64,000 bases of DNA from Phyllostachys edulis (GCA_036346405.1 CM070566.1:54117231-54181230), one strand, 5' to 3'. Shown: positions 1-12,167, counted from the stretch's first letter. The notes: a model not told the origin generated them from the letters alone. Numbers and translations are program-made.

Positions 1-542
1 TCCACGACATAACTTTATTTACAACATAACAAAGGAGTTGTTTATAAAAGGTGGCCTTGGGCCAAAAGCAAGCTTACAAAAGAGCGGAAACAGACGTCCA
101 TCCACTATACCACAGGCAAAATGGCTGGAGGGCACAACCTACTCGTCTTGGTCCTCTTCTGCACTGCTATTGTCTTCTCCTGATAAAGTTTGCATTGAGC
201 AAGAGTGAGCACTACCACTGTGCTCGCAAGTCACACCCGTGGAATAACAAAATGACATGCATATATGGATATACAAAAGAAGGCATAATAGGGTTGATTT
301 GCATAAAGCCAAGTTTCTTTCAATTACAAATATTAAGTTCCAAGGCAGATTTTTAATAGCTAAAATTCATTTTTCAAACTTGATTTTCAGTTAGATAACA
401 TTCATCAACAAGTTGGTGAAGGATACCCTCCTGTCACAAGGCTCCCTACCCAAAGCCTATGGGATAGAAATCCCCAAAACAGTTATTAAACATTTTTAGA
501 AACCCAAATTCAACATCTAACTCTGAGTGGCCGCTGCCAGCA

Positions 543-610
543 TGTCCATGACCGCGGACACGGCTATTCGAATAGATTTACACTCGATCGAGGATGTGCA
601 CTTTACCCAC
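543..610 (-). promoter_or_regulatory. Conserved Tekay LTR block with 12-bp palindrome (Tekay-A, 3' LTR copy)
   Basis: The block contains the perfect palindrome CTATTCGAATAG at 564-575, followed by a CTTTACCCAC box. The same order of motifs occurs in the LTRs of Tekay-B, Tekay-C and (inverted) Tekay-D, although the rest of those LTRs is unrelated by eye. Conservation between families suggests a cis-acting role in transcription or replication; the role itself is inferred. Confidence 0.5.
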
Positions 611-1351
611 ATGACATGATTCCTCTAGTTTATCCGGCATCCGTCGATGCCACCTCTCACTACCAAAGGTAAGAGGTCTAGAGTTCATGACAAAGCCTTT
701 AAAATGCATTGTCCCACCACAGCCTCTCCTTGCTAAGGTTTCGCCTCCTTTGGATTCAACTCCGCAGGATCTGGGGCCCCTCTTGCACCAGTGGGAACAT
801 AGGTCATAAAAGACCACCGGCCATAAAAGACCTCCCACTCCTCCAATTGGATCAACTGCGGTGGAAGTTCTGCAAATTACTTAGCTAGGTCCCACACCCC
901 ATACTGGAGACATGTGGTTGCACGGTTTTGGCATAGCCCATCATAGGCCTAGCATTGGCGGCTCAAAGACCGGTCCTCAACTGACTTGGGCGACAATCAC
1001 AAACCCTTGAACCTCCACCTTAGCCAGGATAGAGTCCGTGCATAAACCTTGCACCAACCAAGCAAACCAATTCGCCCAAGTCTAAATCAATTTCCATTTT
1101 CTTTGCTTCCCCAGCAATATTTTCATACCCCCATGACATCCCCATGCCATGGTCAAAACATTTTAAACAATAGTTGGTCATGAAGGTAAAGATTTCCCCA
1201 AATGAAGTACTTTTGGTCTAAGCAAGACTAAGCATACGGTTACACAATTGCTCCTGGTTCACACTAATGTACAATCCAGGTTTTGTCTAAGGTGACAACA
1301 AATTGGGTTCAATGTCAAGTTGGCCATATGAAGGAATTAGGCATAACTATG

Positions 1352-1356
1352 TGTTT
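1352..1356. repeat. Left target-site duplication of Tat-A (tgttt)
   Basis: The 5-bp direct repeat tgttt lies immediately before the Tat-A LTR start TGACGAGG and again at 13274-13278 immediately after the LTR end CGTCGACA. The uninterrupted Tekay-A LTR copy near 22118 carries a single tgttt at this point, confirming an integrase-generated duplication. Confidence 0.95.
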
Positions 1357-2094
1357 TGACGAGGATTAAAACCTCTATGTATTATTTTAATACATAATAA
1401 AGGACCATACGTTTTCATGGTCGTAACCCCTAAGACTAACGACCTCCACGGTCATTAGTATTCCGTGAGGTTACTTATCGGTACTCGCCTGATGAGGCTT
1501 TGTGCCTAATCCTCGACCGTGATAACCGCCAAAAAATTATCGAATCGGTATTTCTTATCGTATGATGAATGGAACACGTGCTATACGTTCCAAACCATGC
1601 GATAGTACAACCCTGAGACACTGACTATTAACCACCCTACGGTTAAGCTTTTCACAGGCAACCGCAAGAAAGTTAGCACGTTGCTAACTGCTCTTCCGTT
1701 CCGACCAGTCGTAACGCTTCACCAGGGACGTCTTCTCCAGGAGTAACTGCCACCTCTTCGGAAGTTATTTAAAGGTGAAGCACAGAAGACGAAGGCACGG
1801 GCAATACACACAGAACAAGGCCAAGACAAGCAAAGACAAGAACAACGATAGTTCAACAGAGTACACAGAAGCCTAAGCGGTGGAATTAGAAGCCAGATGA
1901 TCAGCCTTAGACTCATACTTTAAGTCTGATTACTCGGTTAGACATTCCCCCATTCAGTGTAATTCAGGGTAGTACTTAGCCACATCTTGTAAACCCAGTT
2001 CATATCAATAAAGAGCGACCCCCATTCCATTCCGTGATATTCCACGCCATTTTCCTCGCTCATTTTCGTAAGATCGGCGACTCGATCGCCGACA
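1357..2094 (+). repeat. Tat-A 5' LTR
   Basis: 738 bp, starting TGACGAGG and ending GCCGACA. A TATA-like ttatttaaag lies at about 1766-1775 and an AATAAA polyadenylation signal at 2007-2012, giving a plausible U3-R-U5 layout. A short inverted repeat (atgtatta/taatacat) lies near the LTR start. It matches 12541-13273 closely apart from clusters of change near 1430-1500 and 1680. The 65-codon minus-strand frame at 1719-1916 recurs in both LTRs and is not a gene. Confidence 0.93.
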
Positions 2095-2095
2095 A

Positions 2096-2114
2096 TGGGC
2101 GCCGTCCGTGGGGA
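2096..2114 (+). other. Tat-A primer-binding site
   Basis: The string tgggcgccgtccgtgggga begins one base after the 5' LTR. It matches the TGGCGCC...GGGG pattern of Tat-type primer sites, usually assigned to tRNA-Asp, with an extra g. Tat-B has nearly the same site at 61803-61820. The tRNA assignment follows family knowledge; the match is imperfect. Confidence 0.7.
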
Positions 2115-2158
2115 AGAAGGCGTAAGTTTTCAAGAAAATTCTTCGCTCAAGAAAATCC

Positions 2159-4330
2159 TTGCCCAAAATCTCTGCAATCGCTCATGCGACTATGCCCGGA
2201 GTTTGGGATGAGGAAAACTGGTTCGATTTGGCGGACTACGCCGACCTCGACATGGAAGGATGTATCCGCGCCATGGAAGAAAATGGTAGGTCATCCTCCT
2301 CCGCCGGCTCGCACGTCGCCGACGTTAGCGAGGTCGACCGGATGGATGAAGACGCGCCGCCACTACCGTGGCGCAATCAGAGAACCGCCGTTCACCGCCT
2401 CGAATGCCAGAGATCTTTCAAGCCCTTCTTCGACCGCTAAACAGTGAAGAAATTTTAGCCCCATCACCTGGAAAACTCTATACCATTGATGAAATCATGG
2501 CTGAAAGATACTCTCCTTCGGCTTCTGGCAATTCCAGGAGTCAACCGTCACCGTAATTCAGATCGATGAAACCTCCACTGGTCGTAGGCCATGTGGGGAT
2601 GATCACACTCAGCATACGATCGGCGGTTCGTCGGATCAGGCTGAGAAGACCTCAGGAAGTGCTCATCTCCGACCGATCTCCATCGTGGAAGATTCTGGCA
2701 GAAGCACTGACAAGCTCTCCATTAGTTACGATGGAAGCTCATCGGAAGATCAATGCTGGAAGCACGAGGTCAACGCGATCGGAGATGAAGATCAAGATGC
2801 CCTGCACGGTCCTACACTCTCTACCACGCCATCACGTGTTGTTAGAGATGATCCGGGCCGTCAAGCACCAACTTCCGGAGGCGACAGAACTAATCGACGT
2901 CAATCAGTTAACTCGCCTGGCACTGCACCACCCAGAGTGACTGATAGGACCGAACAAATCCGAAGGTCAGGGGAAGGTTCAGACAGGCGTACACCTACGA
3001 CCAGTATGAACCACCTGAGACCTTCGGTAACTGTACAAAACTTGCGACGTATTCAAAACATGTTAAATAATTCCGATCCTGCTCTAGCAGAACTCCTAGT
3101 TCTCAGACAACTCGAGGTCGCATCCAAATTCTCCAATGTAACATGCAAATAATGGAAGCGATCGGGAACAGAGGGGTTCAGAAGTCGACTATGACTTCAT
3201 CCCAACGCCTCCTCGGCAGGGGACAAAGACGATCATACCAGAGAGCAGCCGATACCGAGACCTCCTCGACGATTCTCGACCAAGGAGTCACGAGGGAGAA
3301 GGCTATTTCAAGAGGCTACTCCCCATCAAGGCCGAGAAGAACCACCACTAGGACCTAACGATCTCCGACATCGTTTGAACCAAGTGGGCGGTCGGAGACA
3401 TCATATCAATGTCCACGACCGGATCGATACACCGGAGTTTCAGCGTCCCAATCCTAGGGATCGGTCTCCGATCGACATAATCCGCACCTTCCCGAGAAGA
3501 CGCCATGAATCAATCACAGTTGTCGAGCCTTCTCTGCAGGGCTCCAAGTCGTGCGCTGGCCTAACCGGTTCGACCGGCCAACTTGGACAAATTCAATGGA
3601 ACTCAAAACCCATTGGAATTTCTCCAATATACACCACCGCCATCGTGGCTGCTGGTGGCGATGAATGTAATGGCCAATTATTTACCCACCGCTCGAAGGG
3701 TCCGCCTTGGCCGTGGTTATTAAACTTACCTACGGATCAATATATACTTGGGAACAACTCAGGATCTTCGATTGCCAACTTCAGGTACGCACGACCGCCT
3801 CGAAGGAGGACGATCTCCACGTAATCGGCAGGATCTGATGAGACTTTACGCCAATATATCAAGAGGTTCACCAGTTCGTAATTCTATACCCGGTCGAGAG
3901 TCCTCTCGTTATTCAAAGCTTTTAAAACAGTTCGAGGAATCGGCGCTTACGGAGGACATAGCAATGAACCCTCCAAGAACAACCGCTGAGCTTTTTGATA
4001 TGGCGATAAGTTTGCCACCGCTAGCGGCAATCGAGTGGTGTGAAGCCATTGATCGGAAGACAAGATTCCCACCCGCCCGACAAACAGGAGAAAAAGAACA
4101 AGAAGTCTCTCAAGAAGAAAAAGAACCGCAGACCCGACGACAAAGAAGTCCTCGCTGCCTGCATAAGATCAGAAGGGCAAGAAAGACTATGCTTGGCCGA
4201 AGCAAGGCAAAAGCTCCGACCAAGGATTCCAGATTTAACAAGAAGTGGTGTCCACTTCACCAAAGAAAGGGCATGATCTACACACTGCCGTGGTTTGGCA
4301 AAAGAAACTGGAGGATTATTATGCAGTAAG
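2159..4330 (+). pseudogene. Tat-A gag remnant
   Basis: Gag would form the particle that packages element RNA. Overlapping open pieces at 2159-2440, 2685-3152, 3375-3824 and 3748-4329 occupy different frames, showing repeated frameshifts. The first piece is acidic; the region 3440-4100 carries the Tat-like wording DLMRLYANISRGSPVR and an ELFDMAISLPPLAAIEW helix typical of the gag of this group. A Lys/Arg-rich stretch follows at 4085-4200. I could not assign a clean zinc knuckle, and no start codon can be fixed. Function is certainly lost. Confidence 0.7.
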
Positions 4331-4439
4331 GACCATTTCCGCAATACAGAACATGGAGAAACGAGCTCCAAAAAGGACAAGGATGGCGACGAGGAGATGG
4401 AGTACCAGATCCCCAACACACACCAACATGATTTTTGGA

Positions 4440-4830
4440 GGATCTTCTTCATACGAAGTCTAGACGCCATCTCAAGGCCATGGAGCGGAGGTCAACCTCG
4501 TCGAATCTCCAACTGTAATCAAGCACTCGGTGGTCGACACCGCATTTCTTCAAAGAAAGACGACGCACCATCCCATCGACTCGACCGGTAGGTTCCCTAT
4601 CGCTGTTGAACCAACTATTAATAATTGTCAAGTTAATCGGTCTTAGTAGATGGGGTAGTTCTTTGAATATATTATTTGTGGGAGCTTTAGAAGAAATGCA
4701 GTCCCCATGTCAAAGGTGAAACCTCGTGAAATATGCTTTTCATGGCATAGTTCCGGTTCTACCGCTAAACCGATAGGACAAGTTTCTTATCGTTACGCTC
4801 GAAAGCTCGACAACTTCCAACGTAAAAGAT
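4440..4830 (+). pseudogene. Tat-A protease remnant
   Basis: Translation near 4645-4700 gives VDGGSSLNILF, the aspartic-protease active-site region in the form VDGGSS usual for Tat elements. It is followed by a stretch resembling the usual flap region (GALEEMQ, then FHGIVPGSTAKPIGQVS after a frame change). The surrounding frame has stops at both sides and small indels, so no complete protease can be read. The order gag-PR-RT is as expected. Confidence 0.72.
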
Positions 4831-5359
4831 TCCGCTTGATGTAGTAAACTTCAATCCAGATACAACGGAATTCTCGATCGACCAAAGATTAGTAAAATTC
4901 TTGATAGCCACGCATTACGGTTATCAAAGTTTGAAAATGCCGGGCGAAGGAGTCATCACTATTCGAGGAGATCGAAAATGGCTTACGATGCGATCGAAAT
5001 CCTTTGCATCGGTTGATGAACTTCCACCGAGAGGTTAACCCGCTCCCATGCGTGTCAAGCACTCGAGGCCAAAGATGACACCCAAACCATCCGACTGCAT
5101 AAAGGAGGTACCACTCGACAAAAGCGCTTCCCGACAACGCTGTCGTCACATGGGTCAGACATCCGCACTCCAACCCCGCGAAGATTCTCGGTCGGGCAAG
5201 ACTCGACCCTAAATAGGAAGAGTCGCCGTCTCCTTCCTCCGAGCGAATCAGACGATTTGCACGGCAAGCGTCCGATATGCCCGAGTCCCCGAGGTGATCG
5301 AGCACAGCTTGCTCTTCACCGACAAAACCGATCAAGGTAAACTACGACGCTTTACGACC

Positions 5360-5880
5360 CGATCGGAAGGAAGCAATCCAATGGAGATTGACAAGCTTCT
5401 CAAAGCTGGATTTATTCGTGAAGTCGACCACCCACAAAGGGCTTGCCAACTCGTAATGGTTAGAAAAACAATGGAAAATGACGAATGTGTATCGACTTTA
5501 CAGATCTTAATAAAGCTTGTCCGAAGGATGATTTTCCCTTCCTCGCATTGATCAACCGTAGACTCTACTGCGCGAAGTTACTAAGTTTTTAGATGCGATT
5601 CAGTGGTACCACCAGATTAGTATGTGTAAAGAAGATGAGGAGAAAACTTCCTTCATCACCCCATATGGCACTTATCGATATATTAAGATGCCATTTGGTC
5701 TCAAAAACGCCGGTGCAACTTTTCAAAGGTTGATGCAAAAACCTTTAGTTCACAAATCGGTCGGAATCTAGAAGCTTACGTTGACGATCCGTCAGAAGAC
5801 CACCAACGCCATGCACCACATTCCCGACTTACAGAAACTTTTAACAACTTGAGAAGACATAACCTCAAGTTAAATCCGGA
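5360..5880 (+). pseudogene. Tat-A reverse transcriptase remnant
   Basis: Reverse transcriptase would copy element RNA to DNA. The reading starts with EIDKLLKAGFIREVDHP at 5382, passes through a broken finger region, and continues in another frame with KEDEEKTSFITPYGTY and MPFGLKNAGATFQRLMQ at about 5625-5740. A YVDD-type catalytic box follows at about 5775. Frameshifts occur near 5450, 5545 and 5750. The wording is that of Tat-group RTs and distinct from the Tekay and CRM RTs elsewhere in this window. Confidence 0.82.
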
Positions 5881-6960
5881 AAAGTGTGTGTTCGAGTTTC
5901 GCTGAAAACTGCTCGCTTTCCTAGTTTCGCTAGAGGTATTGAAGCAAATCCAAAGAAAATCGCGCCATCGACTGGATGCGCCCTCGGACCACGAAGAAGG
6001 AAGTCCAAAACTAACCGGCAGTATGGCGTTAAGTCGTTTCATAGCAAGGTTAGGGGAAAAGGATTACCTTTCTTTAAACTTCTTCGAAACATGGGAGTTT
6101 CGAGGGATTAAAGAGGCAAACGATGTCTTTGAGGAACTCAAAAGTACCTTACGAGTACCGGGTCTTAGTTTCTCCGAGATCGGGAGAAACATTGCTAATT
6201 TACGTGGCAGCAACACCACAGACAGTTAGCGGTGTACTGGTGGTAGAAAGGGATAATATCCAACGACCAGTCTATCTATGTCTTCAAGGAAGCTAAGGCA
6301 CTACTTTCAGGCCCACAAAGTGGTCGTACTTCACCGGATATCCCTTGGTCAAGTCCTTGGAAACAGGAATCATCGTGACTAATAGCCAAATGGGTGGTCG
6401 AGCTAGGGCGCTCGATCTCCATTTCATTTCACTTAACAAAGAATAAAGTCCTGTGCAATAGTAGAATTCATTGCGAATAGACAAACCTCGAACCCACCCA
6501 AGGACCCGAGTACGAACACCACGATTTAGTAGACAATGTATTTCACGGTTCCTTGATGTTACAAGGATCGGGGTCGGAGTGGTCTTGATATCCCTATCGG
6601 CGTAACACATCAAGTACGCCATCCAAGAATTTTCCCGCCACCAATAATGTGGCGTAATATGAAGGTTTATCGCAGACTTCGAGCAGCTCGCTCGCTCGGG
6701 ATTCGCAGACATTAGTGAAAGGCGATTCTCAACTAGTAGCTAATCAAGTAGGGAAAGAGTATCAATGCTCGAGTACCAAGATGTCATCTTATCTCGGCGG
6801 AAGTACGAAAACTCAAAAGCAATTCTTCGGTTTTCAGATCCAACATATTCCTAGAAAGGAAAACTTTCTAGCGCATCAGCTTAACACGGATGGCCTCCAC
6901 GAGGTCGCACCGTCCCGCCCGGAGTTTTTCTCGAGCAACTCAATTCACCCTCAGTAGTTG
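5880..6960 (+). pseudogene. Tat-A RNase H remnant
   Basis: The stretch continues from RT. Recognisable pieces are KEANDVFEELKSTLRVPGL near 6109-6170, typical of the RT connection, and the RNase H-like region around 6190-6320 with SGPQSGRTSPD. A second RNase H-like segment at 6715-6957 reads FQIQHIPRKENFLAHQL, the pattern that normally ends the archaeal-type RNase H of Tat elements. The part between about 6320 and 6700 is badly broken. No catalytic set can be confirmed. Confidence 0.62.
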
Positions 6961-8140
6961 AGCCTTCCGAGAACATACATGATTCTTTGCAAATTGAACA
7001 AACCGATCAAGGAACATGGATGCTCCATGTGTCGTTGACGGTTGGCGCCACGATCAAGGTAGAGATCGGATGACATCGATCTACAATTATCTTCAAAGAT
7101 GACACAATTCCGAAGATGATGTAGAGGCCGATCGATAGCACTAAAAGTCAAATCATACACTCTAATCGAATGTACCTTGTATAAACGAGGATCTCATGGA
7201 GTGTTGATGAGATGCATATCTCAAATGGATGGCATTAGATTGCTAACCAAATCCATGAAGGCGTCAGGAGCACACCATTCCTACTGTATCATCGGTTTGA
7301 AAGCCTTCCTAAGGGCTATTATTGGCCAACCGCCTTCATGATGCAAAAGAGCTTGTGATGAAGTGCGATAATGTCGGTTTTATAGCCGATAAGTACATCA
7401 CCAAAGACAAGCCTTACAAACAATTCTCTTTCTTGGCCTTTTGCAACCTCGGGATCGGACATTCTAGGACCTTTCCTAAGAGCACCCGGGGCTTCAATTC
7501 CTTTCATCATGATTGACACGCTTACAAAATGGATTGAAGCCGAGCCATTGTTAAAATAACAACCGAGGCCGCTAAGAGATTTCTCCCAAAAATGTGATCA
7601 CGCGATTTGGTGTACCCAACAGATCATCACAGACAACGGTTCCCGCCTCCAAAGAATAATTCCAGAATTTCACAAGAACTTGGTGTCAAAGTTCATTTTG
7701 CTTCGTTGCTCATCCACGAAGCAACGGAGCGCTTGAGCGAGCTAATGGTATCCTTATGCAGGGATCAAACGCCGAGTATTCACCGCTTAATCAAACGGTC
7801 GAGCTTGGGTTAAAGAACTTCCCTCGTGTTATGGGCCGTTCAACCACGACCGGTCGTGCGGCCCGTGAAACTCAATTCTTTTGGTTTATGGTGTTTGAAG
7901 CCATGCTTCCTCCGTAACTCAAAATTGGCTCGCCGAACTGATCGCTTTGACGAAAATGATCGAATGAACGACGACTTCGACGACGCCGATTTCTTTGAAG
8001 AACGATTTAAACCAAGCCCTTGTACGATCGGCGCCTACCAACAAGCCATGCGAAGGTACCATAGTCGAAGGTGCACCGCAGCCTTTGTCAGAGGTGATCC
8101 GGTTCTCGAGAAAAATTCAAAGCCAAACAAATCGCAATAA
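6961..8140 (+). pseudogene. Tat-A integrase remnant
   Basis: Integrase would insert the cDNA. Traces of the core appear from about 7450 to 7950. Around 7610-7690 the DNA reads as the TDNGSQF-like and ELGVKVHFAS segments that flank the second catalytic Asp, and at 7826-7990 as the WAVQPRP...TPF-like segment. Further C-terminal wording (LARRTDRFDENDRMNDDF, then FEERFKPSP) is typical of the Tat integrase tail. Frames change at least five times. The HHCC finger expected at 7150-7350 is not readable. Confidence 0.68.
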
Positions 8141-9278
8141 ACTTTCTCCTAAATGGGAAGGTCTCTTACTTTGGGTCGAAGTAACCCACCAGTTCCGTGA
8201 CGACTAGCTATGTCTCGATGGGCAAATTTTGTCAAATTCTTGGAACATCGATCAATTGCGTAAGTTCTATGTTTAATTTTCATTCTTTCATTTCTTTCAA
8301 TTTCCATTTCACTAAATTCATTAATTAATTAAGAAGTGCAACCTTGCTTATATATATACACCTACATTCTGGTCGTTTATTATTGTTAGTCCGGTCGAGA
8401 AGACATTTTTCTCTCCGATATCCTTTTAAGGATCTCTCGATACTCTATGGTCCTAGTCGTGAGCATTTTCTTCAAATGATTCCCACGCGCGACTACACTC
8501 TTTTCTTAAAGAAAATGAGTAATCAGAGCGCCACACAACTAACTATCTCACGAATGATATGCTTACGATTTTGAAGATTATGCTTCATTATTTCAAGATT
8601 CTGGTCTATTCTTGTCTGGCTACTGGTGGGGACACGGAAAGCCTCCTAGTCGAAGTCTCTCCTTTTTCGCACGTGGTCCTGCCCACTGGAAGGAGCTTCC
8701 TAGCGACGTTTCTTTTCTTACGATCCTCGCTACCAGTCGGATACAGAATTTGAACACGTTTCAAGAGATATATCGTATGCCTTAAGGTCTCAGCATTAGT
8801 TCCGACCAGACTATGGGATAATAGATATAAACAAAGTTCACTTATAATCTGTTGCATACATATTTGCATTTCTTCTTATGTCAAGTTCGACAAAGTCTTT
8901 TTTCCGACCATATATAGTTTTTTGATTGGTATTTTCATTGTGACAAACAAAGATCTATAACTAGTTGAAATCATACGCTGGTCCTGACCACATTTGATTT
9001 CCTAGTACTGCAACGATCAGTTTTGTCTTACATGTCCAAACATGCCTTCAAAAACTCACATACATGGTTATGACCTCTTTTTTATTCTCTTTCTTGGCTC
9101 ACTGCTTATACAGTAACGTTCTTCTACTATAAAGTAGTCGGGGGCTAGGGAATATACGAGAATCTTAAAAGTCAAACAGGATAAACAAAAGCTTTGTCAA
9201 TGACATAAAAGGTAAGTTTTCATAGATATTCAATTACTTTTACACTTGCAGGAACCTACTCTAAGAAATATTCCCAGC
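8141..9278 (+). other. Tat-A post-pol non-coding region with PPT-like tract
   Basis: No gene is visible. The stretch is AT-rich. A tract agtcgggggctaggg at about 9137-9151 closely resembles the polypurine tract tcggggctag directly before the 3' LTR (about 12530-12539). It marks the start of the antisense-coding part of the element and could be a second or former plus-strand primer; this is inference. Confidence 0.4.
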
Positions 9279-9680
9279 CTAACTACTATTTGTCGGAGAT
9301 TCGACCTCCATCTCTTCTACAACTATATCTCCGAGTGGCCTGAGTTCTTCCATGAACTTGGTCGCCTCCTCAGGTGAGCAGTTGAAGTCATCTTTAACAG
9401 CTTGGAGATCAATGGAGGGGTCGGAAGCCTTTAGTTTTGCCAAAGCAAAACTAACTCCACTTGCAACACCTGTTTTTAGGGCCTGGGCATAATTCGTCCG
9501 AGTAGTTTTGAGCAGAACTTTAAGGTCCCCTAGAAGTTGACCCAAATAGTTCATTTTCTCTATTGGATCTCTTAAGGTAGGCACGCTTGATCCTGATCCC
9601 AAATCAAAGATCATCTTGTTCAAAGTATGAATCTTTTCATCAATATTTTGAGCAAGAGCCCTCCTTATCCTCGCTTTCAA
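9279..9680 (-). CDS. Tat-A antisense ORF, distal exon-like piece
   Basis: A 133-codon open frame opposite to gag-pol. The product looks helical, with a basic start (MKARIRRALAQNI), repeated Leu/Lys segments and an acidic end (EEMEVESP). Tat elements such as Grande and RIRE2 are known to carry antisense ORFs between integrase and the 3' LTR, and this position fits. A second antisense piece lies at 9774-10058 and a third at 11421-12167. Together they look like pieces of one broken or intron-containing gene. The biochemical function of this ORF class is not established. I am confident of the open frame, less so of expression. Confidence 0.5.
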   Translation of the reverse strand: MKARIRRALAQNIDEKIHTLNKMIFDLGSGSSVPTLRDPIEKMNYLGQLLGDLKVLLKTTRTNYAQALKTGVASGVSFALAKLKASDPSIDLQAVKDDFNCSPEEATKFMEELRPLGDIVVEEMEVESPTNSS

Positions 9681-9773
9681 TTTCGTAGTTTTTACTGCTT
9701 AGCATTTCGCGCTTGCTTCGCAAAAAGCAATCGCTTAATGAACACAAGCATCATCGAAGGAAAAATCACGCTT

Positions 9774-10058
9774 TTACATATTACCTTTATTTGTTTTGCT
9801 AAGTGTTTCATATTTGGTCGTTGCTTTAGCGATCAACCGGTCCTTAGCTGAACTTGCTTCAAAGAAATGATCGTCTTTAGCTTTTATTTCTTCTTCAAGA
9901 AAAGCCGCCTTGGCTTTCACCACAACCTCCTCTTTTATTTTCTCCGGATCTATCGAATACGATAAGGAGAATAATTGTAGAGGAGCAAAGTATTGAAGAA
10001 GAAACAAAAGTTTAAAAGGAAAAGTTCTTACTTTCCAACTCGAGTGCTTTTGCTCCAA
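9774..10058 (-). CDS. Tat-A antisense ORF, coiled-coil piece
   Basis: A 94-codon minus-strand frame whose C-terminal half is a charged heptad-like stretch (EEVVVKAKAAFLEEEIKAKD), suggesting a coiled coil. It lies just upstream, in antisense reading, of the 9279-9680 frame in a different frame, consistent with a frameshift or intron between them. It is probably part of the same accessory antisense gene of the Tat group. No known domain recognised. Confidence 0.4.
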   Translation of the reverse strand: MEQKHSSWKVRTFPFKLLFLLQYFAPLQLFSLSYSIDPEKIKEEVVVKAKAAFLEEEIKAKDDHFFEASSAKDRLIAKATTKYETLSKTNKGNM

Positions 10059-11420
10059 GTCCTTAACTCATTTGGGTCACCCTCCGATCACAAAGAAAGT
10101 TCTCACCAAATGCTACACAAATAGCATTCTCTTTCTTAAGTTTCTTATAAACTTTTAAAGAAGAGTTATGTAACTGGTCGAGAATACTTACCCGAATTGC
10201 TGATCATTATAACCAAAAAAATCAAATCAGGGTGCATCTTGAGTTGAGTATCCGATACTTTCGCCACGCCTCATCAAGCTCCTTATCCTCGATAAATCGG
10301 GACAAAAGGAACTTGTTAGGTTGGGAAGGGTTATCAACAAAGGATCGAACCTCGTTGAGACCTCTCGAGGCATCTACCTCCACGTAGGGGTTTCAATCAC
10401 TAAAGGATCCAACTCACCGTTGTTCTTGTCACCGCCGGGCTTCTTCGACCACTACTTCCTCGTGAACTTTTTCCCGAGAAGTGCTCGTCGAATTTCCACA
10501 GTGCCGTGTCCTCAGAAGAACTCCGGTCTGAAACGACCGAACACCGTAAGACCTGCAAACCGAAGATGGGAAGTTCAAAGTATCAAATCATCAAGGAATT
10601 ATTAAAGGTACACACTTATACGACCACTTTCATTTGTACATACCTTGTTAATTTCTGGGATTTGACTCTGAAACGCGGAAGAGAGAAATCTGTGCCGCTA
10701 GCATTCCTTTTCTTCTCCTCCAATTCTATTGGTTCTGGACCAGCAGGGTTTGTTGGAACCCTCACATCCTCCAACAAGATGTCGGAAGCTATGTCCTCGA
10801 CCGCCCATCAAGGTCCGTGATTCCCGACTATCCGGTCTGAGGGAGTGGTTTCATCAACCTCCGATCGCTTGTTTCAAGAATAACCGTAAGGTCGCACCAC
10901 CACTCTGAGTATACAACCTCCGCAGCTACATTCTGCGGGCCTTCAGGCTTATCCACCTAAATCAAAGAACAAATTTGATTAGGTGAAGAAATCCTTTTAT
11001 CTAATTTTTTTTTCATACATATATGATTCCGAAATGCTCTATTACCTCGAGGGATTCATCTCCTTCAAGTGCCTCAGGGCACGACTCGGTCGGAACCAAG
11101 GTGGGACGTTGATCCTCACCAGATTGTATGATTCGCAATCCGACCGACTGCAAATATAGAGCACGATTGGAAATCTGGTCGGAATATATGTATATACATG
11201 GTAAAAGGAATTTTTGATTAAATTACCTTAAGCCTTGCCAGTCTCCCTTCAATAGGAGTTACGGCTAAGATCTTGGGGCATTCAGCCTTTTCTTCAGCCT
11301 CCCCCGCACAGATCAACCTGACTCGTTCTCTAATTTCCCCAGGGGAAAGAGCTTTAACAGAAGGAAGAATGAACAAATCTTAAGGTAATACATTAATCAA
11401 ATCAAAATACCGATCGGAAT
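10059..11420. other. Tat-A region between antisense pieces
   Basis: No reading frame here is convincing on either strand. If the antisense pieces form one gene, this 1.36-kb stretch would hold its middle, either as decayed exons or as introns. Short frames at 10321-10605 and 10506-10820 lie on the plus strand and look like chance. Confidence 0.4.
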
Positions 11421-12167
11421 TTATCTCAAAGACTTACCACCTTCTGAGGCAACTTCATCACGATCAAGGCACCAGAGCAGGGAATGAGTCCGGAGCTTCA
11501 ATGGGCTAATCTGGCGAAAGGTGAAATCCTTCACCACATGCCACGAAGTCAAACCCCTGACTCGCAAGTCATAGATGGCATCCGCCCATCTCTTGACTAT
11601 CTCTGTCTTCTTTACGTTTCCTTCCACTTGAGTTTTCACTTGCTCTAGTTCCGCCAAGTAGAGGCCATTGTCTTCGTGAACCGTCATGTAAAACCAAGAT
11701 TTTTTCCATGACGACCACGAAGATTTCGCAGACATGAGGATGTACTCATCGGCCTTCCCGCCATGAAGACGCAATGTGCATTCCCCAGAGTCGCTTCAGA
11801 TTTTGCCGCAGATTTTCCCATCACCATGCGGTAAAAATAACTAAAGAGTTTCAAGTTCGGTTGTATTCTCATGTATGCCTCGCACAAATATGCGAAAATA
11901 CTAATATTTGCGATCGAATTTAGGGCCAAATTCACCAATTCCACCCGTAATGTTCAAGAACGCGAGGAGGAATTTGTGTACCGATAGTCTCAAATTTCAC
12001 ATTCGATGTAGGCAAGAAAACAGGATTTCCCATCTTCACGGCTCGGAAAATGCTCTCCGCCGGTCTCCAATTAATCGATTCCTATCTCGAGCATTCCCAT
12101 CTTCTTCAAGGCCTCAAGTTTTTCTTGCCCAATTCAAGGCAACCACTTTGTAATCTGCTCCGACATG
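11421..12167 (-). pseudogene. Tat-A antisense ORF, proximal piece (plant gypsy-associated type)
   Basis: Read on the minus strand from an ATG at about 12167, the DNA encodes a broken protein with the pieces IGQEKLEALKKMGML, AVKMGNPVFLPTSN and ELVNLALNSIANISIFAYLCEA, then SSWSSWKKSWFYM and ADAIYDLRVRGLTSWHVVKDF. The order and wording (an L-F-Y rich helical part, then a W-K-x-x-x-F-F/Y box) resemble the plant 'putative gypsy type transposon' domain found antisense in Tat elements. In-frame stops and a frameshift near 11770 break it. Similarity is judged by eye and the function is unknown. Confidence 0.5.

Larger units (their letters stand above)
1..1356 (-). repeat. Tekay-A 3' LTR, first segment
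   Basis: This stretch is nearly identical to 20770-22123, the same part of the 5' LTR. Differences are concentrated around CG, CAG and CTG sites (for example 530-590 against 21290-21350). It holds the conserved Tekay LTR block at 543-610. Short open frames here, including a 101-codon one at 51-356 that recurs at 20820-21125, are LTR sequence and not genes. The segment ends at the Tat-A insertion, with target copy tgttt at 1352-1356. Confidence 0.9.

Noticed and set aside
51..356. 101-codon open frame, repeated at 20820-21125
   Set aside because: Lies within the Tekay-A LTR in both copies; no protein-like features; conservation is simply LTR identity.
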